A stretch of DNA of 64,000 nt from Hygrocybe punicea (lineage: Eukaryota > Basidiomycota > Agaricomycetes > Agaricales > Hygrophoraceae). Position numbers and translations under genes: made by a program. This document shows positions 46,401 through 57,328 of the stretch, in pieces. The stretch's first letter is position 1. Every line of letters starts with the position of its first letter. Where the stretch lies: positions 5,332,001-5,396,000 of the forward strand of contig OY744467.1 in assembly GCA_963556145.1 (NCBI GenBank), given 5' to 3'. The notes beneath the pieces were generated by a model that was not told the DNA's origin, did no database searches, and saw only the letters and a program-made list of their open reading frames with translations.

Positions 46401-46639
46401 GCACACCCACAGCACCCAACACTTGCCAGAAACCCCTCGAGAGGTTGCAGAGCCGGATGGCATATCCAACAACACCGTCGTGCCGCCAGATGCACCCTTG
46501 ACATCATTGTCCCCATTTTCAATAAGCCATTTTTTATTCCAACACCTATGGGCTCACTACTGAATACACAGGCGCTCGAGACCCTCCCGTGTTTATACAG
46601 CAACCCCACAAACCCTACCTTTAACCCCACCATCTTCAC

Positions 46640-46929
46640 TAGTGAATGGCACGGGTAACCCACGGGTACAAATGGCTGTACCCATACCCACACCCGGTGG
46701 ACCAGTGGGTACAAACCCGGCGGGTTTACCCGTCATTTTGAGTCCTGGAACAGCCCAAACGGTCAAGAATTGGCTGAGATATTGTCAAAACAATCAAGGA
46801 GCATTGTTTTGACAATATCTCAGTCAATTCTTGACCGTTTTGGCTGTTCTAGGACTTGTTTTAGAGCTGGCAGGTAGGAGAAACACTACCCGTACCCGCA
46901 CGGGTTACCCACACCCATGCTATTCACTA
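46640..46929. mobile_element. 290-bp MITE with 8-bp TSD
   Basis: The ends TAGTGAATGGCACGGGTAAC and the complement of TAGTGAATAGCATGGGTG are flanked by perfect ATCTTCAC repeats (46632-46639 and 46930-46937). The centre is a second strong inverted repeat (TTTTGACAATATCTCAG with its complement, 46770-46825). It belongs to LTR element A's interior and splits its Pro/Thr-rich ORF. Confidence 0.87.
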
Positions 46930-47502
46930 ATCTTCACCATCTCCATTTTCACGCCCACCTATCCGTTGCCACGTCAGTGACATCACCCACCTGCCACGCC
47001 ATCATATCAACTAACGCTCCTCACCCATGCCAGTACCCATTTTCTCGACCCCATGGGCACAGCACAACACACCTGCGTCAACTCCCTTGTGCCTACAGTA
47101 CCAACACTCCCCCAATGGCCCATACCCACGCGAATGACGTGTCCGGCCCCACCCAATAAAATGCGACGATGTACCATGCACCCACCAACCCCCCAGACCT
47201 ATGCCAACTCGTTTTATGGCCCTACACACCCGCTTCCAGCACCATCAACCACCCCCATGCAACCACTGACCATTCCAATGCAAATAGCACACCCCGCTCC
47301 ACCATACCCCGTTTATACATCCACGGCCCCGCCCATGCATTGTATGGTGGCCCCACTCCCCCTCGCGTCCACCCGTGGCCAACCACCCACCCACCGACCC
47401 CATGCCATCTCATTCCGCTTCCTTCTCCATATCATACCACTATTTCTACACCTTTTTTTCACCATGACCCACCATTGTTAGATCCATCTGGGGTAGACTA
47501 GT
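46930..47502 (+). other. Pro/Thr/His-rich reading frames in LTR element A
   Basis: Two overlapping open frames (47053-47481 and 47169-47501) with compositions dominated by Pro, Thr, His and Met, the latter ending DPPLLDPSGVD-stop just before a T-rich stretch and the right LTR. They may be the 3' part of a gag-like ORF that began at about 43399 before the nested insertions. No motif recognised. Confidence 0.35.
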
Positions 47503-47654
47503 TTACACCTGCTTTTCTTTGCATGCTTTGCATTCCCTTTCTGTTTCCTGCTTTTCTTTTTTTGTCCTTTCAGTCTCCTCAGCCTGCTTCTGTTCTTTTG
47601 TTTTGCTGGTCTTTTGCTAGCGACGAGGGTGTCGCTACAGAGAAGGGAGGCACT

Positions 47655-47801
47655 TGGAGTGGTTGTACCTGACAGATCACGTGACTAGCCCTTAGTCAGT
47701 AGCACTTCCAGATGTAGTAGGACAGTTGATCATCAGAGACCATCCCATCCACCACCCAGATCCAGTGAGAGCACCCCGAGAGGTCCCTACGGACCTCTCC
47801 A
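47655..47801 (+). repeat. element A right LTR (147 bp)
   Basis: Partner of 43045-43191. A polypurine tract lies just upstream, and it is followed by the sequence leading into the Harbinger transposase ATG at 47893. Confidence 0.88.
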
Positions 47802-48706
47802 CTGGTAGCCAGGTGAGGGGTTTATTGAGATAAGCTAGTGCCTTGTGCACCCCGTAGCATATTACATGTAATTTATTATTATTTTTTAGAGCATGGATCC
47901 AACCTTTTACATCCAGCTCGAACAAGAGACAGAGGTTGACAATTTCGAGGATGAACGTGAGTCCCGGCTTGCCATAGCCATCAGCATCATGTACGCCAGT
48001 GCAGAAGAGGCACAATTTGTTCGATCATGCCTTCGAAACCCCAGCCAACTGTACCTCTATCATGCACAGCTCCTGCCCAACCCTCGTGCTAACACTCCAT
48101 GGACCCAGTTGCGCCACAGTTGGAGTGACCGGGCATATATCACGATGATGGGTTTTGATGTCACCACGTTCAATTGGATCATTGCCAATGGGTTTGGCCA
48201 GGCATGGGATGACACTCCCATTCCACGCAATAACACCAATCCTGGTGGCCCTCCTTGCTGTGGTCAACACTCACTCTAGTGTTGCCGTAGTTTGGTTCCA
48301 AACCTAGCCAAACCTGGTTCAAACCCCGAACTGAACCCTAGGTTCAGTCTAAGTTCAGCCAAGTGCTGAACCGGACCGCGGGTTCAGTTCTGGGTTTTGA
48401 GGCCCGCCGGATTTCCTGAACAGCTCCAAACCACATCCAAACTGTGAACGCGGATATTTTTAAGGTATTTATTTCATTTGTTTTTCGTATTTCTTGACTT
48501 ACTATTTCGTGTTAAATGGTATCATGTGACCAGCCGTGACCATGTAGCTTTCACGCAACACAGCAACATCAATGCAGGTTGAACACAACACAAATTGTGT
48601 TGTGTTCATCAAGGTAAGTTTCGATTTTTTCTTAACTTTACTAATGTTATTTGCGACAGGCAACTCGACCGCGACCACATCGTGACCACACCCACCTTGG
48701 CACAAG

Positions 48707-49132
48707 ATGAATGCCAATGCCAACGCAATGCCAACAGATGCAGGACAACCGCAACACCACCACCACCACCACCAGTGGTGGCAATGGCAATGGCAACCAG
48801 GCAATGGCAATGGCAATGGCCAGCAGCAGCAGCAGTGGCAGCGGCAGTGGCAACAGCAAAAGCCATCCAACATCACCATCACCAACGGCGGCAACAACAA
48901 TGGCAACAACAACCACGATGGCCAGCAGCAGCAGCAGCAACAGTGGCAGTGGCAGCAGCAGCAGCAGCAGCAGCAGTGCTGGATGGCTCCCCCGCAGCCC
49001 AACTACCTCACGAAGTGTAGTGCCATATCAATTGATACGTGCCTGCCATTCACGAGGCACCAGATTCAGCAAGATATTACCAACTCACTTGGGATGCCTG
49101 AGAATGAGATTGCCCAACTCACTTGGGGATAG
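48707..49132 (+). other. Gln/Trp/Asn-rich ORF inside the left KDZ terminus
   Basis: A 141-codon frame starts MNANANAMPTDAG, runs through poly-His, QWQWQ and long Gln tracts, then a more complex tail (LTKCSAISIDTCLPFTRHQI) ending QLTWG-stop at the edge of the 45-bp array. It is preceded by a possible intron (GTAAGT at 48612 to GCGACAG at 48659). The body is a CAG/CAA/TGG microsatellite, so it may not be a gene. Confidence 0.25.
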
Positions 49133-49142
49133 CTGAATCAGG

Positions 49143-49620
49143 CTGAGATATATCCTGGGCCAACTGAGATGGTCCAGGCTGATGTTCCCAGGATATATCC
49201 TGGCCCAACTGAGATGGTCCAGGCTGATGTTCCCAGGATATATCCTGGGCCAACTGAGATGGTCCAGGCTGATGTTCCCAGGATATATCCTGGCCCGACT
49301 GGGATGGTCCAGGCTGATGTTCCCGGGATATATCCTGGCTCAACTGGGATGGTCCAGGCTGATGTTCTTGGGATATATCCTGGGCCAATTGACATGGTCC
49401 AGGCTGATGTTCCCCGGTTATATCCTGGCTCAACTGGGATGGTCCAGGCTGATGTTTTCGGGATATATCCTGGGCCAACCGAGATGGTCCCGGCTGATGT
49501 TCTTAGGATATATTTTGGGCCAGTTGACATGCTCCAGGCTGATGTTCCCAGGATATATCCTGGCCCAACTGGGATGGCCCAGGCTGATGTTCTCAGGATA
49601 TATCCTGACTCAGCTGCACA
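49143..49620 (+). repeat. left subterminal array, about 10 copies of a 45-bp repeat
   Basis: Unit: ATATATCCTGGGCCAACTGA, GATGGTCCAGGCTGATGTTC, CCAGG. About ten and a half copies diverge at a few positions each. No stops occur in several frames on either strand because the 45-bp period is divisible by three. The array is inverted relative to the one at 61040-61725. Confidence 0.93.
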
Positions 49621-49694
49621 ATTCAGGCTCATAATACTTTTAATGGTAGACATCATAGTTCAGACATAATGCAAAAAATGTTCTTGTACTGCCA

Positions 49695-52600
49695 CTACTG
49701 CTCATCTCCCAAAATTGGTTGAAATAAACTACGTGCACTTGACTCCAACCTTGCCCATGTCTGAGCTTGTTTGTAGGCATAACTTGTCAAACCCTGGTTG
49801 TGGAGCGAATTATCTCCATCTATCTCTTGTTCAATGGCCCAACTTTCCCATCTTTGCTTGTAAAATTTGAAATAATTTGGTGTCCACTTCATCTCATGGT
49901 GAAGCCGAATAACCTGTTCATCCCACCGATTAAATCTTGCACTGGCTCATAACCAATTGACTCTGTAAACTGTACACAATCTTCAATTGTTAGCTGAGTT
50001 AGGAAATACAAGTTATACTCACAGTCTTTCATGTGTATACTGAATTCATCTCCATCCACCTGATCTCCAATTCTCCAGAACCATGGTAACTTGTATGATT
50101 TTTGTCCAATTCTGTTTGCCTCCATAATATCAGCAGGCATCTGAAGGTCACTTTTAGTAATAGCATGATAATTTGAATCATTATATCCCAGTCTCCGTCG
50201 TGCTTCTCTAGCATGGTTGTAGCTAGCAACAATTCTTGTGATTTTTTCATCCAGTGTATGAATCTGACTCCAAATTCGTGTGGATTGTTTAGTGCTTTTG
50301 GAATTACGAATCTATATCAAAATCACTAAGTAAATTTTGTCATAGTTAAGTCAACAGACAGACCTTTTTGCGCATTATCAGGGACTTTCCACCTAACGCC
50401 ACCTTCAACTGCTCCAATGCATCATTCAACTGCCCAAGTTGTAACTGAGCCTCTTGCTTGCTCAAGTCATTTAATCCTGGTTGGTTTTGACACTTTGTGG
50501 TAAGATTGGATGGAAGAAGAAGTGTAATCTTTTCTGGAGTGTGTTTCACTTCTTCTTCATCATCTAAAAGCTTCTCTTCTTCTTCACTTTCATCTCTAGA
50601 AATGTCAACTCTCATAAGATCTCCACTTCCAATATTATTCATAACAGTGAGTGCAGAGAGCTTCTTCTCAAAGCTGTTAATGAGAGCTTGAAGTCTTTGT
50701 CGTTTCTCTTGAAGGGTCTTCTTTTCAGCTAATGATGGTTGGCGTAGTGTTCGTATATGCTGACAAAGTGCCATTCTGTCATAGAAACATATAAGAAATA
50801 ACTTGAGCTTCAATGGGATAAGAAAGACATACTGTGCCTCCTCCACATTTAGTCCAATGGACAATAGACTAGAATATCCCATCATATTGCCAGACTTGTT
50901 TTCAATTTCAGCAAGTTCCAACTGTATCTCTGCAAGACTGCAGACTGAATTGATACATCAATATTGTACTAATGCAATATTAACCCCTGCTTACCATGAT
51001 TTTCATCAACATCATACATTCTTAAGATATCGCCACGTTCATCTATGGCCAATTCTTCTAGCTCCTTCCACTCCGCAATCCACTCATCACTAAGTCTATC
51101 AGTCAACTCATCCGAGGCATTTTTCATATTCTCTCTCTCAAGGACAGCTTCCTTCCATTTCTTGATAATATATTGAGCTGCAAAAATATATTCAAGAGAA
51201 ACTTATTGAGACATATGTGAATCATACCTGACTTGATCAGTTTCTTCCAATTTAAATCATTCATATAATTATCCAAAACCTCCTGACGATGAGCTTGAGA
51301 CATTGTGCTGGTTGAACCAGCTGCCTTTTTCAGATTGGACCAGAGTGATTCTAGGATCTCCCCAGCAATTTGTCCAGCTCCATGGATAAAGTTGAGGGAA
51401 TATAGAGGAAAACATTCTTGAATATGAACCCCAAGATGAAATTTTCCAATGCCATATAGAAGTTCGAGATCTTCTCTCAGATCTAGGGTGTTGCTTTGAG
51501 AAACCCGCCAGAGAAAGTTTTTTGACCATGAACACATGATGTCATAAATTGCAATAGCCTTTGGTGTGAGTGAATTTTGAGCCAATGCCTGGCAGAAAGC
51601 ATAGTCCATGTTGACTTGTCTAGAATAATAGAGTGAATATGATTTATTTAATCACAAAACAAGAAGACTACCTTTCACCCTTCTGAAAATCCACCACACT
51701 ATGTGGATAGAAGCATCCATGATTGGCACAAGCACAGGCACCCACTCCAGTAGCGTGAAGATGGTCCTTATGGTGTACATTGGCTTGACTAATGGCTCTG
51801 TGATTTTGACATTTATGTTTCTGAAAAAATTGTAAGACCAGCTAATATATTGAAATAAATACAGAGGACCAACCTGATTCTCTTCAAAAGAAGAGGCAAG
51901 ATGCTGCTGATAGGCAGATTCACCTGTCATGAACTGATGCCCATCACTCAACCAAACATCCTTCTCAGGACATTTAGGAATGACATGATCAAGCTTGAAG
52001 TTGCCATCTGCAACAATTTTTGGGTAATATACCCATCTGTTGTAGTATCATGAATAATGTGCACCTCTCTCACAACATAACAGAAAAAGTACATACGGTG
52101 TGTCTGAGCATCTTATTTCATCCTCAGTAACATTGATGCCAGGTTGGGGACAACTTGGACAAAAGACTGCAAGACCACCATCTTTGCATTTAATAGTGGA
52201 ATCATGTGCAAAGCCAGCCCGTTTCAGATCAGTCAAGTTTCTCCATTGCCTTGACACACGCATTAATTCACGATAACGGTCCTACAAAAGTGATTTGTTA
52301 GTGGCTGACAGGATAACTTGCAAAAAAAACAAAATGTACTGGTATCAAGTGTGGAAAATTGTTGTCTGTCAATCTCCTAAGCTTTGAATAAAAGTTGAAG
52401 GCAGAAACTTTGCACTCCATAGCTTCAATGTAGAATTGGTGAAGAACCATAAAAGTAAATGCAGTAGTGGGACGAGATGATGTGGCTGGAAAGAATCGCA
52501 TGTTGAAGAGCTGTGTTTCATGGGTAGCTGTTGCTGAACATTGGCACCAGCAAACATGGTGTCGATAAATCCCAGAGCTATCCACAAAAACCATAGTTGT

Positions 52601-53312
52601 GGTTTGAGACTGGGAGACATCATCCATGTTTTCTACAACCATGATATCATCATCTTTATCAAGCTGCATATCATCATCTTCTACATCCTCCCAGGATTGT
52701 GATGTTGTTGGTTGAGGGCATGGATTTCCATCATGTCCAAGATAAATGATTAGACCCAGTTCTCCAAGATCAGCACGATCAAAAAATTGGCCTGTCCAAT
52801 ACTGGATTTTGTGAAAAGGATTGTGTTGGTGAACTCGAAGACAGCAATTATTGCAAAGCAATCGTTGACCAAGGTGGCAATCAAGACATCGGTACAGCCC
52901 TGGACACTGCTGACAATTGATGCATAACATGTTTACTGGTGGAGCTTCCAACTCAACCAGTTTTGCCAAGTGAGTCTGTCGATGTTTATGCTTCCATTCT
53001 TGGAGATAATCATTCTGTGTCTGATAATTGATTGAGTGGAGAATCATATGAAAACTATGACAGAAATAAGCATACTTTTCCTTGCTTCAAAGCCTGAGGA
53101 GATTGGGGTTCTTCTAGATCTTGTAGTGGTATATGAATCTGTTCTGTAACTAAAGGCTGTGATCTTTCTCTATATTTTGAATGATGGTGTATAGAGGAAG
53201 ATCTGGTCTGATTTTTGGCCAATATTTTGACTTCACCTCTAGAAGTGGTCTTCCTGACATATACTGTCTCCACAACTGTTCCCTTTTGTCTTTTTAACTG
53301 GTTTTTTGGCAT
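49695..53312 (-). CDS. KDZ transposase with CxC2 cysteine cluster
   Basis: Minus-strand multi-exon gene, start ATG 53312 (MPKNQLKRQKGTVVETV), stop at 49695. The N-terminus is basic. The CxC2 module follows: CINCQQCPGLYRCLDC, LLCNNCCLRVHQHNP, then HHVCWCQC, FFPATSSRPTTAFTFMVLHQ and LRRLTDNNFPHL. The transposase core has LDHVIPKCPEKDVWLSDG, GACACANHGCFYPHSVVDF, IAIYDIMCSWSKNF, FHLGVHIQECFPLYSLNF and AGEILESLWSNLKKAAG. A C-terminal helical region of about 350 residues with a coiled coil (TLQEKRQRLQALINSFEKKL) and ARRRLGYNDSNYH finishes the protein. Introns are 50-65 nt, for example about 53083-53022. I see no internal stop in the exons checked, so it may be functional. Known role: transposase of Kyakuja-Dileera-Zisupton elements, which expanded in Agaricomycetes. 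Confidence 0.88.
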
Positions 53313-53509
53313 GGTAGTAGTGGTAAGAGTGAACAAGATTCTTTTTTTTTTTTTTGCAAACAACAAAAAGTCACATGATCAGAGTTCTCAGGATCACATG
53401 ATCCTATAGTCCAATTCAATAACTCAGCCATGATTCAACTTTCACCATAATCTACAATTGTTTTTACAAAAAAAGAAACAAAACATTGCAATAAAGTTGG
53501 AGTTATCTA

Positions 53510-55392
53510 TCAAGATTGGAATCCCCTATTAATTGCACTAGCCAATTCCTTGGCCTGCCCACCAGACTTTTCAGCAGCTTTTTTCTTCTCCAACTTCTTG
53601 TAATGCTCCTCAGAACCTATAGCTTTAAGACGATTGGTGACTTCTTCACTCTGGCTCCCTCGTGAGTAGGCCTCAGTACCATTGGGAAAGTGGTCAATAT
53701 AAGGACCCCAATAAACCCCAATACCCCAGCCATCTCCACCATTCAAAATTGCCTTGGTAAAATAATCGTCCTGGCCTGCATAAAGGGAATAGATGTGTGG
53801 ACAGAATTTGCAGTTGACTAAGAGTGTGAATTGATCATTGGGATGTGACCCCCATTCAGAGGATCCGATGCGACCACATGCTGGGCATTGAGGAGAAACT
53901 GTGATCCCAAGGGGACGTGACCGTGACTCCGAACAAAGGAAAAAACACCACCCCTTCTCCCAATTCATCACGGCGACATCAGTGTTACGACCCAGGTTTT
54001 GTTCTTCCACCAGCAAGTTGCCAATAATAAATTCCATATTATACTTCTCAAGAAACACCTTGAGAGCCAACTTTTGCAAGAAGGGTGAAGCAATGTGGGG
54101 GTAGAAGTCAAGTTGTGTGAAGCCAACAATCCAATCAAATATGTTGCTATACAATAAACTTTAGTCTCCAAGTAAATTATTTGAAAAGGAACATTTACCG
54201 CTTGGCCAGGTCTTTGAGCATGGTAAGAGAACCATCATGTGAAAAAATGTGGGCACATGTCAAAAGGTAGAGATGTGTTGTTGCTGTGGTAAGCAGACGC
54301 TCCAATCCAGGGGAGAATAGAACAGAGAAAAGCTATGAAGTGGAAATATGTTATTATATCAAATTGTAAATTAATATGTAATACCTACCTCAGGAATAGT
54401 GAGTGATGCACCATGATCCACTTGACAGTGCAGCAAACCAGTATCAGGGTCAGAGTGGGTGTGCAAAAACACAATAATGCGTTTGAAATCACGTCTTATC
54501 CATATTGGATTAGAACAGTTAAGAGGAATAATTCTGAAACATACTTGAGTAGAGCCAATAACACTTTCTGGACTTTTCTCTCCTGAGTTGACACTGAGGC
54601 AGAACTGGAAGGATCGAAGGAAAAGTCAATGTCGAAATATTGGAGGACCTGATCTTTCTGCTCAGGAAAGTAGGCATGAAGGTGATGGTACACCATAAAG
54701 GCTGGGTCTCCTCCTTGTGGAATATCAGCCAACCTAAAATTCAGTATGGCAACTGAGGCTGTATCGACCAAACGCCATGCTCCTCGAATAACAAGAGCCC
54801 CCAACTCTGCAGGGGTCCCATCCCAAATCCGATTTCCAACAACAATTCCCTCCACAAAAATCAGTTAAAGGATAAATGTGTTACACTTTTTACTTACTGT
54901 GTATGGTGTCAAAATCTTATTCTTCATCTGCCGGTCATACTTTATGTGGCATTTGGGACAAATAAAAAAAGTATCATTCTTTATCAGAAATCCTGGACTT
55001 GCAGAAAGTGTGATACACTTGTCCATGCACAGAACCCTAGGGCAATAGGCACAGCAAAAGACTTCACCACCATTGCCACAAGAGCAACACCACTGGTGAA
55101 AGGAATTTAATTAGTATGGGAAGCAATGACAATGAGGGCCTACAATATTAGATGGCTCCTCATGTTTCCTAAGGTCTAGTGGGAAGGGCTGCATGGGCTG
55201 CAGGGGCTGCAAGGGCGGCAGAGTGGCTATCTGGGGTACACTTTCCATTTCGGCATCTGATTGGTCATTGCCCGAAAGAGAACTCAAATCAGATAACATT
55301 TCCAGATCAAGATCCAGATCTTTCGCAAGCTGAGATTGAGGAGCTGGTGCACCAGCTTTTTTACTGGCAGTAGTAGCAGTAATTATGGGCAT
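53510..55392 (-). CDS. KDZ-element passenger: PHD-like zinc protein
   Basis: Minus strand, start ATG 55392 (MPIITATTASKKAG), stop 53510. Exons, approximately: an acidic/Pro-rich N-terminus (55392-55145); a cysteine cluster WCCSCGNGGEVFCCAYCPRV...CPKCH (about 55098-54900) spaced like a PHD/ADD finger; a helical segment (IRGAWRLVDTASVAILNFRL, about 54850-54540); a linker ending at about 54190; and a C-terminal domain with VAVMNWEKGWCFFLC, CPACGRIGSSEWG and CKFCPHIYSLY, which form a second zinc site. The C-terminus is Lys-rich. Same strand and 198 bp upstream of the KDZ transposase gene, so possibly co-regulated. I do not recognise the full-length family. PHD-like domains often read histone tails, so a chromatin-targeting role in transposition is a guess. 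Confidence 0.75.
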
Positions 55393-55559
55393 ATTTGTGG
55401 TAATAGAATGGCTGAAAAAATGAGAGAGAATGAAGTTCGAGTGCAAGAACAATGCAAACTTGCAATGAGGCAGCAATGCTCACATCAAACTCCGAAACTC
55501 TGACTTCGTCTGACTTACTGACTTCGTCTGACTGACTCACAGGTCTGCGCCAAATTCTA

Positions 55560-56600
55560 GTCACAACCACTACAACGACGCCGACAATGGCTCCACCAAG
55601 TTGCGGCTCCACATCCCACAGAGACGGCACACCAAAGCTGCCAACAACGACGCCCAACGTCCATCCACAACCGACACCACATCCGGGAACGACGACCCCA
55701 ACTCCCAATGCCCAATGGCCCCACGACGACAACGGCCCCACGACGACAACGGCAATGCCCAATGCCTAACTCCAGACGCCCAACGGCCCCACCACATCCG
55801 CCCAACGACAACCCAAACACCCAACAGCCCCTACCCCAACAACGCCCAACGCCCAACGCCCAACGGCTTCACATCCGGCAACGACGGCCCCTCGACGACG
55901 ACGACGGACCCTACCCAAACGCCCAACGCCCAACGCCAACGCCCACCACAACCGGCAATGACGACGACGGCCGCAACGGCCCCTCACGAACCCAACCCCA
56001 ACGCCCAACGACCCCACCACATCCGCCCAACGACGACCCAAACGCTCAACGGCCCCTACCCCAACAACGCCCAACGCCCCACATCCGGCAACGACAGCCC
56101 CACGACGACGACGACGGCCCCTACCCCAACGCCCAACGCCCAACGGTCCCACCACGTCCGGCAACGACGACAACGGCCCTTACCCCAACGCCCAACGCCC
56201 AACGCCAACGCCCAACGGCCCACCACATGCGGCAACGATGACGACGGCCCAACCCCAACACCCAACAGTCCCACCACGTCCGGCAACGACGACGACGGCC
56301 CCTACCCCAACGCCCAATGCCCAACGGTCCCACCACGTCCGGCAACGATGACGACGGCCCTTACCCCAACGCCCAACGCCCAACGCCAACGCCCAACGGC
56401 CCACCACATGCGGCAACGACGACGACGGCCCAACCCCAACACCCAACGGCCCCACCACAACCAGCAACGACGACGACGGCCCCTACGCCAACGCCCAATG
56501 CCCAACACCCCACCACAACCGGCAACGACGACGACGGCCCAACCCCAACGCCCAACGCCCAATGGCCCCACCACGTCCGGCGCCCAATGCCCCATCCCAA
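55560..56600. repeat. C/A-rich minisatellite between divergent passenger genes
   Basis: A degenerate array of the words CCCAACGCCCAACGG, CCCCACCACATCCGG and CAACGACGACGACGG with a higher-order period of roughly 55-65 bp, repeated through 1 kb. It is open on several frames on both strands as a composition effect. The strand bias (C and A on +) is extreme. Confidence 0.88.
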
Positions 56601-57328
56601 CTGACCTCGCGTACATGCACCGCGACGTCAATGGACGTCAGCGCTGTGTCCGCGAGGTCTCCAGGGACCAGAGAACAGTTGGGGGGCATGATGCCTCATC
56701 CAGTGATGGTGGCCCCAACCCCACCACCCAAATACTCACGAACTCGCGAAACCGCCGCTGCCCTGTCTATAGGCATGCCAGCAAAACTAAGTACACACAG
56801 AAAATAAGCTTAGATTTTATTATCATAACTCGTTACTACTACTATGTATAAATAAATGAGAACCTTTTAAGTTACCTACCCTGGACCCATGCCCAGGGAA
56901 TAGCAGAGAGGCCACCCTCTCTGCTGGTAACATATCCAGGTCTACGAAATGGAGTGCAGATCACACCACAGGCTGCACCCTCACCAGGACTTCGGTGCCC
57001 TGGCATCAAGCAGAGAGATTCGGCTCTCTCTGCCGGGGGAGTGGGAGTGGGAGAAAAGCACTCAAGGGGTGAAAACGAAGGTTTCGGAGTTTTTAAATAC
57101 AATTGAACCATCACGTGATATTTTGAACATGTGATTGTTGACATGGCAATTTGCACATGTGATTGTTGACGTGGGAATTTGCCACAGCAACTCAAGTTTG
57201 CTCCGATTTCTGAGTTACTACTGCTCCAATTTGCAAGGAAAATCTGTTTTAGCTTCCAGAGTTCATCCTAACTTCCCTTACCACTTCTATTTCACTCATC
57301 CTCCAGTCTACCTCATACTGAACTACAA

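Larger units (their letters stand above)
43045..47801 (+). mobile_element. non-autonomous LTR element A, 4.8 kb (with nested insertions)
   Basis: Two 147-bp direct repeats (43045-43191 and 47655-47801) start TGGAGTGG and end TCTCCA. Directly inside the left one, TGGTGATGAGAGCGTGATTC at 43194 has the form of a primer-binding site (TGG plus complement of a tRNA 3' end, continuing into a T-arm complement). Directly before the right one is the purine tract AGAGAAGGGAGG (47639-47650). Orientation is therefore +. Excluding nested insertions, the interior is only about 1.5 kb and encodes a Pro/Thr/His-rich ORF but no polymerase. I could not find a convincing target duplication (ACCGG versus CTGGT). 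Confidence 0.8.

Noticed and set aside
49143..49620. Tandem array as a possible CRISPR
   Set aside because: Units are contiguous with no unique spacers, and the genome is eukaryotic.
55601..56851. 416-codon ORF on + through the C/A-rich minisatellite
   Set aside because: Low-complexity Pro/Thr/Asn/Arg frames are open on both strands throughout the array; no domain, and it overlaps antisense frames of equal length.
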